Below the pieces are notes generated by a model, which saw only the letters and a program-made list of their open reading frames with translations, ran no database searches and was not told where the DNA came from. 64,000 nucleotides of DNA, from the NCBI GenBank assembly GCA_019916065.1, contig CM034236.1, forward strand, positions 18,304,805 to 18,368,804. The letters run 5' to 3'. Shown here piece after piece: positions 1 through 10,313 of the stretch. Within the stretch, counting starts at the first letter, position 1; every line of letters begins with the position of its first letter. Origin of the DNA: Vitellaria paradoxa (lineage: Eukaryota > Streptophyta > Magnoliopsida > Ericales > Sapotaceae). The translations under genes were made by a program, and so were the position numbers.

Positions 1-74
1 CTCTAACTCCAGTTAAGCCTTCAGTTTTTAATCATCTAAAAGAAGCAAACTCACAAACGTCAATTGCTGATTGT

Positions 75-2205
75 TTGGAAGGAGCAAATCCAAGAGTATT
101 AGTATTTGATCGCTTAGGAGAGACAAAGTCAAAAGGCTCAGTCTTTAATCGACTGGGGGCAGAAATTTCGACATCAAAGGAAGTTATTGCATCCTTTACA
201 CCTAGAAGATCGATCAAGAGTAGATTGGGAGTCCCTAAGAAGACTATTGAAAAGAAAGAAAAGATCAATGTCACCTTAAAAGACCCTAAAGATCTCAGGA
301 GTAAAATACCATCTTGTATGAAGTGTTATACTACTTTAGTGGTGACAGCTGAAGAAGAATTGAAGGTGAAACAACAAACAGTAGTGATCACGAAATGTTC
401 TGCTGAAACATCAAGAACTTTCTCTGAGGAGAAAAAATATTGAATACTCACTCCACATCAGTACAAGTGACAGGAAAATTCAAGTAGAAGAAGAAGTTGA
501 AGGTGCTTCACCGGAACTTGAAGAAGGTGTTAAGTCCACTATTGATGATTTGAAAGAAATCAATCTCCCCACACACCAGAAGACCCTCGACCTATTTACG
601 TAACTGCTCTCCTGACTCCTAAAGAATAAAAGGGTTATGTCAAGCTTCTCACAGAGTATAAGGATGTCTTCGCTTGGAGTTACAAAGAAATGCCTGGGTT
701 AGATCCTAAAGTTGCTGTCCATCATTTAGTAGTAAAACAAAGTGTCCGACCAATTAAACAAGTTCAGCATCAATTCTGATCGGAGTTAATTCTGAAGTTT
801 GATGCCGAAGTCAATAAACTCATTGAAGCTAGATTTATCCAAGAAGTTAAGTATCCAACTTGGATTTCGAGTATTGTCCCTGTTAAAAAGAAGAATGGAC
901 AAATTCAAGTATGTGTCGACTTTCGAGACCTTAACCATGCTTGCCTAAAAGATGACTTTCAGCTCCCGTTGACAGAACTTATGGTGGATGATATCACTGG
1001 TCACGAAGCCTTGTCTTTTATGGACGGCTCATCTGGTTATAATCAAATTCGCATGGCACCACAAGATGAAGAGTTGGCAGCTTTTCGTACATCCCAAGGC
1101 ATTTGTTGTTATAAAGTAATGCCGTTTGGATTGAAAAATATAGGGGCCACTTATCAAAGAGCAATGCAAAAGATCTTCAACGATATGCTTCGTAAGAATA
1201 TTGAATGCTACGTGGGTGATCTTGTTATAAAGTTAAGAAAGAAGGCAGATCATCTTCATCTGAATAAGGTTTTCAACCGCCTACGCTGATACCAACTCAA
1301 AATAAATCCCTTAAAGTGCGCATTTGGTGTTACATCTGGAAAGTTCCTTAGGTTCATTGTGCGTCATCGATGTATTGAAATAGACCAAACAAAGATTGAC
1401 GTTATCTTGAAGATGCCTGAATCTCAAAATATTTATGAACTTAAGAGTTTACAAGGCTGATTGGCTTATCTCTGACGGTTTATTTCAAATTTAGTTGGTC
1501 GTTGTCAACCTTTTAGTTGACTAATGAAGAAAGGAGTTCCGTATAAATGGGATGAAGCATGCAACAATGCCTTTAAAAGTATTATAGTTTATTTGATGAA
1601 ATCACCAGTATTGGTTGCTCCTATTCCTGGGAACCTATTAGTTATATACATTACTACATAAGAACGGTCTATTAGGGCTTTACTTGCTTAAGAAAACGAA
1701 AAGGGAAAAAAAATGCCCTTTATTATCTTAGCAAAATGATGACCCCCAATAAGCTGAACTACTCGCCAATCGAAAAGAAGTGTTTGGCATAGTGTTTGCA
1801 ATTCAAAAGTTACGGCATTATTTTTAAGCTCACACTGTGTATCTCATCTCTAAAGTCAATCTCGTCAAGTACATCATGTCGAAACCAGTTTTAACTGATC
1901 GACTAACTAGATGGTCTTTTCTTCTTCAAGAATTTGAGATCATTTATGTGCCTCAAAAGGCAATTAAAGGACAAGCTTTGGCTAATTTCCTAGCTGATCA
2001 TCTCATACCTGCTGATTGGGAGTTATTAGAAGAACTGCTAGATAAAGACGTGCTCTATGTGAAGGTTCGTCAACCATGGAAGATGTATTTCAAAGGAATT
2101 GTTCAATGTAGTGGTGCAGGAGCTGGTGTAGTGTTTCTCACTCCTGAAAGAAACGTGTTGCCTTATGCCTTCACGCTTACACAACTCTGTTCAAACAACG
2201 AATAC
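75..2205 (+). pseudogene. Ty3/gypsy pol remnant (linker, RT, RNase H)
   Basis: An open stretch at 75-443 carries VFDRLG, SVFNRLG and SRLG repeats and IPSCMKCYT, characteristic of the linker before RT in one plant gypsy lineage. From about 630 the reading is an RT: YKDVFAWSYKEMPGLDP, then VPVKKKNGQIQVCVDFRDLN, FMDGSSGYNQIRMAPQDEE and FGLKNIGATYQRAMQ. The catalytic box, normally YVDD, reads YVGD (1209-1220), which should abolish polymerisation. In-frame stops occur at 777-779, near 1287 and repeatedly between 1450 and 1830. 1837-2208 encodes the connection/RNase H part (FEIIYVPQKAIKGQALANFL, GAGAGVVFLTPE, TLTQLCSNN), which ends abruptly. Confidence 0.85.
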
Positions 2206-2289
2206 TAATAATGTAGTCATTCCATGGAGCTGGTTGATTTTCGGTATCGACTAAGGATATATCTTTCTCCTTACGAAAAAAAAAAAGAA

Positions 2290-3440
2290 TGAAGAGTTGG
2301 AAAAATCAACATTTTTAAGAAGGATTCGAGTCTCTATATCATCAAAATGCTTGGCCATTTCCTCACCAGAAAATTTCACCATTCGAGCGCCACTTTGTGG
2401 ACGAAAAGATGCAAAATAGCGATCAAACTAATGACCAAGCCATCCATAAATATAATGGATTGGGAATGTCGCATTACACCTACTAGGAGAGGGAGATAAA
2501 GAAATTTCTCTTAAATCACGATAGATACTTGCGAGAACCGACACTGCTAAAGAGAACTTCTCACCACGAGCCATCATATTTGCTACTTTGAAAACACCAG
2601 GATGAATGTTGTCAATTTTAACAGTAGGAAAGACAAATCTACATAGCTAACAGGATAAAAAGCTAGCTAGATAAGTCTCTTCTCTGACACTTGCCTTGAT
2701 GGCTAAATCATCAAAGGCTTATTCTTCTTCCTTGGAACGTCGAACCGGTTCATTTATGATGCCCGTAGGATTATAATAAGTCCTTGGCTTGTTAAATCTC
2801 TTTTTGTTTATTCTTCTAGGAGGTGTTGCATATCTTTTAAGTCCACTGAACCAAAATTTGACCCAATCATGAGTTTTAACTTCACCATCCGTACTCTCGT
2901 GATAAAGCTTATGATATGCTGAGAATAAATATTTGTAGCTCAGGGAAAGAAATAATGTTTTGTTCTTGTTGAAGCCCAGTAATTCTTTTCCAGATGAGAC
3001 GACTTCATTATAAAATATATCATGAATTGATAAGCCACCAATATTACGCAAATTCCATAAAGAGATAGACAACTCTCTCATTAGAGTATGAAAAATATTT
3101 GTTGAAAAACGCTTAGATTCACAAAGTGATCGAATAAGATTCTCACTACGGTCATAAGTGAATAGAGAAGCATAAACAGCATCGTATATACTGGCTTTTC
3201 TCAAAATTCTTTTATGATGACTAAGTATATCTTCTAGCCATTCCCAATATTTGGAAATATAAGAGAATTTGCTGAAGTCAGAAAGAAAAAGTGTCCCACG
3301 AAGTTTCTCCTTTGTCGATACGATCACCCAATAGCGTAAAACGATCAGCATCATAATCTTAGAATGAGGAGAGGATTGCAAGAACAATTCTTCTGAAGAA
3401 ATAGTTGTTGAATTACCATGATCAAATAAATCACTCTTTA
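2290..3440 (-). pseudogene. Plant mobile domain (PMD, MAIN-like) pseudogene, antisense in the gypsy element
   Basis: One frame on the minus strand reads as a plant mobile domain protein of roughly 370 codons with three internal stops (TAA, TAG, TAG). Recognisable blocks: YISKYWEWLEDIL, YDAVYASLFTYDRS, ELSISLWNLRNIGGLSIHD, HDWVKFWFSGLKRYATPPRR, then after the first stop VREETYLASFLSC, FPTVKIDNIHPGVFKVANMM and AVSVLASIYRDL. PMD proteins are known both as host genes (MAIN/MAIL) and as cargo of plant gypsy and Mutator-like elements. Opposite orientation to pol, between pol and the 3' LTR, suggests captured cargo. Function, if any, is lost here. Confidence 0.72.
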
Positions 3441-3726
3441 AAGCAATACACTATCACGTTAGGTGAGGTGTATCAGCAGAAAGGGATCAATTGCGAGAAT
3501 AGTAGCCAATGATTGGACCGAATACTGATAAGTCCAAGACCATTATGAGATCACCTTGTTCATTAACAATAGAGATTATCTTCTGGTCATGATGTGAATA
3601 ATCTTTGAAGGTAACCATGATCTGAAAAGAAAGAAGGATCTGATGTAAAGATTCCCAAGACTTTCAATTAATGAAAATTGCCTTTAGCAATGGATCTTAC
3701 AGTAGAAATGAATAGTACAGAACTTA

Positions 3727-4010
3727 AGTAAGTTCTCAGGAAAGATTGGAGGGGTCACACTAGTCCCACTTAAAACCCAATCTCCTAGACAGAATCTAAG
3801 TAAGTTCCCAGGAAAGATTAGAGGGGTCACACTGGTCCCACTTAAAACTTAATCTCCTAGACAGAATTAAGTAAGTTCCCAAGAAAGATCGGAGGGGTCA
3901 CATTGGTCCCACTTAAAACTCAATCTCCTAAACAGAGCTAAGTAAGTTCCCAGGAAAGATTGGAGGAGTCACATTAGTCCTACTTAAAATCCAACCTTCT
4001 AGACAGAACC
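3727..4010. repeat. Tandem array, ~72-bp unit, 4 copies
   Basis: Four diverged units each start AAGTAAGTTCYCAGGAAAGA and continue with GAGGGGTCACACTRGTCCCA, CTTAAAACYCAATCTCC and TAGACAGA. It lies between the PMD pseudogene and the 3' LTR. Non-coding; internal tandem arrays like this are common in plant gypsy 3' regions. Confidence 0.85.
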
Positions 4011-4204
4011 TTCTTAGATTTGCACATATTCATATTACCAAATAAGATTTACCTTTGGTGAAATATTAAGAAAAAAAAAATAATAACAGTAATGAAGTAA
4101 AGAATCTATTGGCCTACAATGAATAATTCTTGAAAATAATTGATCTCGAAAAATTCAAAGGACGCTAAAGTCAGCTCTAAAAGTTCTAGTGGCAAGAATA
4201 TCTT

Positions 4205-4612
4205 TCAACCCCGAATTCTTGCCGAACCCGAATTAAAAGGTTCTGGCTAATGTAGACGCGAACGGCTACTGCCACGAACGACTTTTAGCCTCAAATTCTT
4301 ACCGAAGCCGAATTCAAAGGCTCTAGCTGATGTAGACGCGAATGACTGTTGCCACAAATGACTTTCAGCCCTGAATTCTTGCCGAAGCCTAATTTAAAGG
4401 CTCTGTCTGATGTAGATGCGAATGACTGCTACCACGAATGACTTTCAGCCTCGAATTCTTGCCGAAACTGAATTCAAAAGCTCTGACTGATGTAGACACG
4501 AACGGTGCTGGCGTGAACGACTTTTAGCCCCGAATGCTTGCTGAAACCGAATTCAAAGGTTTTGACTAATGTAGATGCGAACCAATACTGGCACGAAAAA
4601 CTTTAACCCGAC
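4205..4612. repeat. Tandem array, 80-bp unit, 5 copies
   Basis: Five units with starts near 4211, 4291, 4371, 4451 and 4531. Each contains GAATTCTTGCCGAAGCC, GCTCTGRCTGATGTAGACGC and a CACGAAYGACTTTYAGCC end. The period is almost exactly 80 bp. Copies differ by point changes, so the array is old. Part of the gypsy 3' non-coding region. Confidence 0.88.
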
Positions 4613-4619
4613 ATTGGAG

Positions 4620-4980
4620 ATGCTACGAAAAAAAAAAAAAGTTAGACAAAAAAAAAAGTGTAGATTGGAATTCAGAAAAAAAAAAAAGTGAGAGTTAGCC
4701 AAAAAAAAAAAAAAAAACAGAGTTCGCCAAAAAAAAAAGTGTAGATTGGAATTTAAAAAAAAAAGTTAGCAATTAAAAAAATAATAAATAATGGTTGAGT
4801 TAAAAAAAAAAAAAAAGAGATGCATGCTGCGTAAAAAAAAAAAAAAAGAAAGAGAAGGAAAAGCATGTTGTACGCTAAAAAAAATGGAGCCGGCAATTTA
4901 AAAAAGAAAAGATATTGCCGTGAACTTAAGAAAAAAAAAAGAGATAGAGAGAGAAAAAAGGGTATGGTAGCGTTTTTGAC
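4620..4980. repeat. A-rich low-complexity spacer with short repeated words
   Basis: Runs of 8-15 A are separated by recurring words such as GTGTAGATTGGAATT and GAGTTAGC. No coding potential. It looks like slippage-expanded spacer of the gypsy element. From 4981 to 6050 I see no gene, only AT-rich spacer before the polypurine tract. Confidence 0.7.
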
Positions 4981-6060
4981 CTAAGTGACTCAGATATCAT
5001 GAAAACTATACCTGGAGATTGGTGAGAAATTTCACCTTCTGCTATGTCAATGTTCAGACAACTAGAATTGTGTATCACTGGAATGTGTGATTGGTCAATC
5101 CCATGGATGATACGTGATTAAAGTGTATGCATGCTAAATGGCAAACTAATAAACGATGGGTAATCACAGACATGAAATTATATATATATAGTGGGCTACA
5201 ATTTATTTGACATCATGATAAAGATGTCAATTGGAGATTGGTTCGGTGAAGACAAAAGAAATTGAGATGGTTTCACTGCCACATGTTGCCCGTATTGCGC
5301 AAGAAGGAAATTGAAAGAATTGCCGCTGCACTTGAAAAAATATATATACATATATACATTGCTCTATCACCCCAACAGAAGAAGAATAAAAATATCTGCT
5401 TTCCACTTCGTCAGAAATTGTTTTGAATTGAAGAAAAAAATTTAGTGGAGACTTCAATATATAAAGAAAATCAAATCATACTCCAATTATGATTCAGAAT
5501 ATTTTATGAAGTCCTAAATTGTCAAACTTCTAATCAAATTCAGATTTCTTAGAAGAAGTAGTTTCTAAGAATCCAAGTTCCTTCAAGTCTGGAGTTCCTG
5601 ACATACAACGTGGATAACTTTTGGTTTAAATTGGAAAACTATGAATTATTTGGCCAAAAGATTTGATTCTTCGGCAAATTCTAAGGTTCTGCCAATTTTG
5701 GATTTTTGGAGTTATAGGCAATTGCCTATATCAAAAATCATTATTGAAAGTTCAATCCTTGCTAAGTTTGGAATTATAATAAAATTAAATTTCAACCCAA
5801 ATTTGGAATTTGAAGTAAAATTAAATTCATTATTTTATTTCAATCTAAATTTGGAATTCAAAATAAATTCAAGTTCAGTATTTTAATTTCTATGTATAGA
5901 AATTAAAATATTTGAAGTGTGACTTGCATCAAATTAAAAAAAAAAAATTGTTATTAGAATGCAAAATGCTCTAGTCAATGACATTAAGTTCTTAAAGTTC
6001 AAGACCCGATCACTTTCAACACTACTGCAACGTGTACGTGATTAAGTCTCAAGGGGTATT

Positions 6061-6722
6061 TGTAGAAACGTAAATTTTGGCTAATCAACTATCACCAAGT
6101 GTCAGATAAAAACTCAATTAAATCGACAAATCATATCTTACTACGTGTCTCGTGGAGGATTTCAGCACAATTACATAGTGGACAAATCACAGGCTGCCAA
6201 GCCATTTGTCAATAAGGTCCACTACTAAAGATAATTATTATTTCTTAAATTTTATCTCTTAAGAAAAATAAATAAATAAATAAATAAAGAGATAATTATT
6301 TAAGAAGTATTATACTATCTTAACTCTTTGATGTTATCTCTTATTTAATAAATAAAATAATGAGATAATTATCTTGAAGAAGTTAAGTTCTATTGTGACT
6401 CTCTCCTCTACATCTATAAATAGGGGTCACTACCAAGCGCAAGGACATTCTTTGGCATACAAGGAGACTCTACTGGATCAAGCTGCCAAAGCCCCACAGA
6501 CTCTCAAGCAACAAGAAGATACACGTATTGATTCGAGATCAAGCTGCACGCCCTTGCATCAACTTTTCGAAAAGAAGAATCAGAGAATTTTATTTCTTTG
6601 ATTAGAGATTCAGAGATTGTAATCCACTTTCTTCAAAGTCAATAAAATTAATTTGTTCCTACAATTTTCTGTGTTTATTTTCCAAACACGAAATTTGTGT
6701 GAACAGTGTTCTCGTAGGGTCA
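6061..6722 (+). repeat. 3' LTR of the gypsy element
   Basis: Begins TGTAGAAACG just after a purine-rich CAAGGGGTAT, and ends GGTCA. It contains a TATA-type box TATAAATA at 6415-6422, followed by a CAAGCGCAAGG-type start region, and an AATAAA at 6641-6646. That is promoter plus poly(A) signal in the usual LTR order. The short reading frame at 6374-6601 is only LTR leader. Boundaries are inferred from TG/CA ends and from resumption of the interrupted hAT sequence. Confidence 0.7.
6415..6422 (+). promoter_or_regulatory. LTR promoter TATA box
   Basis: TATAAATA inside the gypsy 3' LTR, about 220 bp before the LTR AATAAA. If active, it would direct read-out transcription to the right, towards the 3' end of COQ6 (antisense to it). 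Confidence 0.5.
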
Positions 6723-7949
6723 TAAGAAAAAATATTTAAAGTACCCCATTCGTTACCTAATTGAGTTTGTGTAGCATGTGAAAATATTGATCAATTAGAG
6801 AAATTGAAGCGGGGATCGTGTCGGTGCTTTCTATTTAAATGTATTTTTAGATGACTAGTCTCAGAAGTAGTCCTACCATCTAATAAATCTCCACAAATAT
6901 TACATTTAGCCTTGTGCATTCCATTATCGCGTGGAATTCTAGTAAAAAAAAATCCTATGTTTTTAAAGAGCTACGCTGTTGTTAGCTGTGGTGGGAAGAT
7001 AATGCATCAACACCACCACTTGTGCTAGGAGGTGTTGGTATTTGTGGTGATGCAGAGTGTTCCATTTGTTCTTGAGGGGGAAATGATATTGAGTCCCCAC
7101 TCTTCAAGTCAAAAAAATGGGTGTCTCTAGGATCCATTTAGAAAAAAAATAATTTGATGGAAAAAAAATTAAAAAAATGTTTGTATGCAAATTAAAAAAA
7201 ATTAAATACTAACTTGGAATAATTTGAAACTTTGAAACACTTGATCTTTAAATTTTGATTTTAAATTTGACAAAATTGGATGCACTTAAGCACAATTGAA
7301 GAGCAAACCTAAGAGTTGGTAGCTTGATAGTGTAAAAATTTGAGAGATAATTTGTTAGTTTTTTTGTAAGTTTAAATGGATATGAGTGTGGGGTATTTAT
7401 AGTGAAAGGTTGGGGGAATTTTATAATTTTTTTGGAGAAAATTTTGTAATTATTTTTGAATGTGCCGTTGGGTATTTGGCTCCTAGCTGTTTGGTTGAAA
7501 CGGTAAAAAAGAAAAAAAAAAAAAGAAAGAAAAGGCTGTCATATAGCCGTTAAAAAAATAAAATAAAAATTGAAAAGGCTGGCACTAGTAGCTTGCCATG
7601 TAGTCGAAAAATAAAAAAATAAAAAAGGCTGCCATGTAGTTAGTTTTTTTTTTTAAAAAGAGGAGTCTTGGGAGGAGCCCCTCCAAACGGTCACTGACCA
7701 GGGCAGAGGTTGCAGGGAGCCAGCTAGCCAAGCGTGCGGGAGAGGTGGAAGGCCGGCAGGTCGAGGCGGGGAGGGGGCGGGTGGGTCGAGTTTCGGGCCG
7801 GGGCATGCCGACCCAAGCCCGGACCCAGGGGTAGAGAGTCAAGCTGGGGCTGGGGCCGGGGCCGGGGTCGGAGCCGAGTCGTACGGAATATTCGGGTCAG
7901 GGGCAGGCCGGGCTGAGTCTCGAGCTGAGTCAACCCATTTTCATCCCTA
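6723..7949 (-). mobile_element. hAT transposon, 5' end, cut by the gypsy insertion
   Basis: The minus strand starts with a terminal TAGGGATGAAAATGGGT (7949-7933), followed by a GC-rich subterminal region (7690-7930), typical of plant hAT elements. An ORF start at 7137 gives MDPRDTHFFDLKSGDS. After a frameshift, a BED zinc finger reads RIPRDNGMHKAKCNICGDLL then ETSHLKIHLNRKH (about 6950-6810), with C-x2-C and H-x4-H ligands. The transposase core is missing because the gypsy element interrupts at 6722. The 8 bases next to the terminus (GTCATTGC, 7950-7957) are the presumed target duplication; the partner is outside the window. Confidence 0.72.
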
Positions 7950-8980
7950 GTCATTGCAAAGGGGTTTTCATCAGCTCATACTTCGGTGGGATTGTGGTTA
8001 AGGGCTTGAGCTTCCTTGTTAGGAATTTGGCTCAAACTAAATATTTCACTTCATGTGGAATTCTTGTGGTTACATCTTGGCAGATTACTATGTTAGTCGC
8101 CTATTATCATTTTTTTTTTATATGACAAAGAAAATACAGTCTCACTCTAAGTGAAAAAAACATTTCATATCACTTTAAGTGGAACGACATATTTCTTATC
8201 AATTACGTTAAACTTATAACTTACTGTTCAACTTGAAGTGGAATTGACATTTGTTTTATTAATTAGGTTAAACTTATCAATTGGGTTGACTTTCTCTTAT
8301 AAGTCATGAAATATGTTGTGAGGGATTTTTATGGCTCTCGCCAATTGAATTTTTTTTTTTTCCTTTTTGGTAGAGGGTGGAGAAACAAGATAGGTAAAAT
8401 AGGAAGTTAGTTTTCAATTGGGAGTGTTAGTGCAGATGATATAACTCATTTAAACAGAGTTATAAATTAACAAAAAAATCTATCAGCGATATCAAGAGAA
8501 AAGCAGTGAAGACCTGACAAGAATAAAGTGCCGAGAAGGAGAGATTATTTGAGCCACAGCTAGCCGAAGAATATTCATTTATATCCCCCTCGATGTCCAC
8601 CCACTAGAAGAGAGATCAGTTTTCAGGGAAGACACAGGAGTGAAGGATTCGATTCATCAAGGATTTCAACTTTTCAGCCGGCTAATAAAACGACTCTTCT
8701 CTCTTAACTTCTCAACCGATTATAGAGATTGGCACTAGGAGGGAGTAAAAAACTTCAGTAAACATTGAAGTAAGGTTTGGCCCTATTATTATTATTATGG
8801 ATTGAGGCCCTACCAAAAAAAAAAAACGATATTTTAAGAGTAAACATAATCTTTTGAATCATAATTACATTCGCTATTTATATAAAAATTTGATAGGAAT
8901 AAAATTAGACTGGTTAATCCGTTATTATTTTTGTTTCATTTTTTGGGACTCTAAAACAATTTGTTGATATTTCTGATTAG

Positions 8981-9006
8981 ATATATATATATATATATAT
9001 ATATAT
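8981..9006. repeat. (AT)n microsatellite
   Basis: Thirteen perfect AT units downstream of COQ6. Confidence 0.95.
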
Positions 9007-9427
9007 ACACTCTATATTAATAATCTCTACATTGATTAAGAATTAATACATTTATGACTGCTTTTGTATAATGGTACACAAGCAAATAAATTTTTAATTA
9101 AAATCAGATTTTTTTAATCTTTTTTAATATATATTTAACATTTATTTACACATATCAATTAGTATGAATTTAGTTCGATCAGCTGACTCTTCAAACCACA
9201 AACCGAATTGAACTCAAAATTGTAACCAAATTGTTGTTTCAAGAAAACCGAACTAAATCATTCACTTAAAAAAGCCTAACAAAACCAAACCCAAGGGCGG
9301 GTTCCGCTCCGTTTCATGATTTTTACCGGTTCGGCTGTGAATAAGATCACTGTGAACTTTTCAAACATAAAACAACAATATTGCACAAGAAGGTTTATCT
9401 CACTTACCAAGAAAAAAAAAAGGTTTA

Positions 9428-9454
9428 TCTCTCTCTCTCTCTCTCTCTCTCTCA
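9428..9454. repeat. (CT)n microsatellite
   Basis: Perfect CT dinucleotide run of about 13 units in the region 3' of COQ6. Confidence 0.9.
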
Positions 9455-10050
9455 AAAAGCAAATCTAAAAAAGGTAATGGATCTAACTCCCTCCAATCAC
9501 TGTTCCTTCTCCCCCTTCCGTCCCCCCCCCCCCCCACAAAGAAAAAAAGGGAAAACAAATAATTAATATTAGTATTACAACATTCGAACCAAAGAAGAAA
9601 CCTTGCGATAAAAGGGCATTCAGCTTTCAAAGCCTGTAGCATCCAAGACAAGGGAGACTTATTTTTGGTGTTCCATGCCAAAACACAGCCTTGGTTCGTT
9701 TTAAAACAATAGTAATAGATAGCGCAACAGGTGTAATACAATGGACACGTAATGTAACGAATGTAAAAATAGTTAAAATTTAGTGTAATAGACGAATTGC
9801 AATAAAATTGAAATCTTCAAAAACTATAACGTAACGCTAACAGGCATTTTTTAAAACTATGTACAACTCAAACCTCGAGGGATATATCTTCCTTTCACAT
9901 ATCATAATAGGTCGTTCATTTTCCCCTAATGGTGGTATTAATCTTTTTTTTTTTTTCAAACCAAAAAAAATAAATAAATCTAATACTTTCATTAATCATG
10001 CTTGAATGATAAAAAAAAAAAGGGAATTCATACAAGACAAATGTACAAAA

Positions 10051-10056
10051 TTTATT
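10051..10056 (-). terminator. Candidate COQ6 poly(A) signal
   Basis: AATAAA on the minus strand about 42 bp after the COQ6 stop, within a T-rich 3' UTR. The position is somewhat close to the stop but normal for plants. No cleavage site can be seen directly. Confidence 0.45.
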
Positions 10057-10097
10057 CATGCATACCATCTGATCTTAAAAATATGCATTTAAGCAAC

Positions 10098-10313
10098 TCA
10101 AGAGAAAAGTGGTAGTTTCCGCTCGCCTGAGGCATACGAAATAATGTTCCTTTTCAGTGGTGATATATACTGCGCCCCGTGGAATGCAGCAGCCCGTAAT
10201 ACATTTAGAGGTCCAAAATCAACGGAATATGCCTTCTGAAAACCATCTAGGACTGCCATCATTGTAATATTTGCCATTTTCCGATCTGCTTCGTACTTCT
10301 TCAGCAGAGATAC
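10098..10313 (-). CDS. COQ6: COQ6 coding exon 10 and stop
   Basis: Acceptor GTTATCAG at 10314. Reads [19 protein letters not shown], then [33 protein letters not shown] and [10 protein letters not shown], then TGA at 10100-10098. This matches the C-terminal helix region of COQ6. 5.4 kb of intron separates it from exon 9. Confidence 0.94.
   Translation of the reverse strand, partial: VSLLKKYEADRKMANITMMAVLDGFQKAYSVDFGPLNVLRAAAFHGAQYISPLKRNIISYASGERKLPLFS

Larger units (their letters stand above)
1..6722 (+). mobile_element. Ty3/gypsy LTR retrotransposon, 3' part, degenerate
   Basis: In order: gag-pol linker with SVFNRLG-type repeats, reverse transcriptase and RNase H remnants, an antisense plant mobile domain pseudogene, two tandem repeat arrays, A-rich spacers, a polypurine tract (around 6051-6060) and a 3' LTR ending in CA at 6722. 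The 5' LTR, gag and protease must lie left of the window. The element sits inside a hAT transposon that resumes at 6723. Integrase is not recognisable: coding similarity stops inside RNase H at about 2205. Many stops and a mutated active site mean it is dead. Confidence 0.85.
7958..10050. other. Intergenic, downstream of COQ6; no gene seen
   Basis: About 2.1 kb of AT-rich sequence without a credible reading frame. It holds an (AT)n microsatellite near 8981-9006, a (CT)n run near 9428-9454 and a C homopolymer near 9523-9535. Short frames here are low complexity. I recognise no transposon ends. Confidence 0.6.

Noticed and set aside
6374..6601. 75-codon open frame with ATG
   Set aside because: It lies in the gypsy LTR downstream of the TATA box and reads as LTR leader, not a protein.
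7734..7954. Arg/Gly/Pro-rich frames in a GC-rich patch
   Set aside because: This is the hAT subterminal GC-rich region; the frames are compositional.
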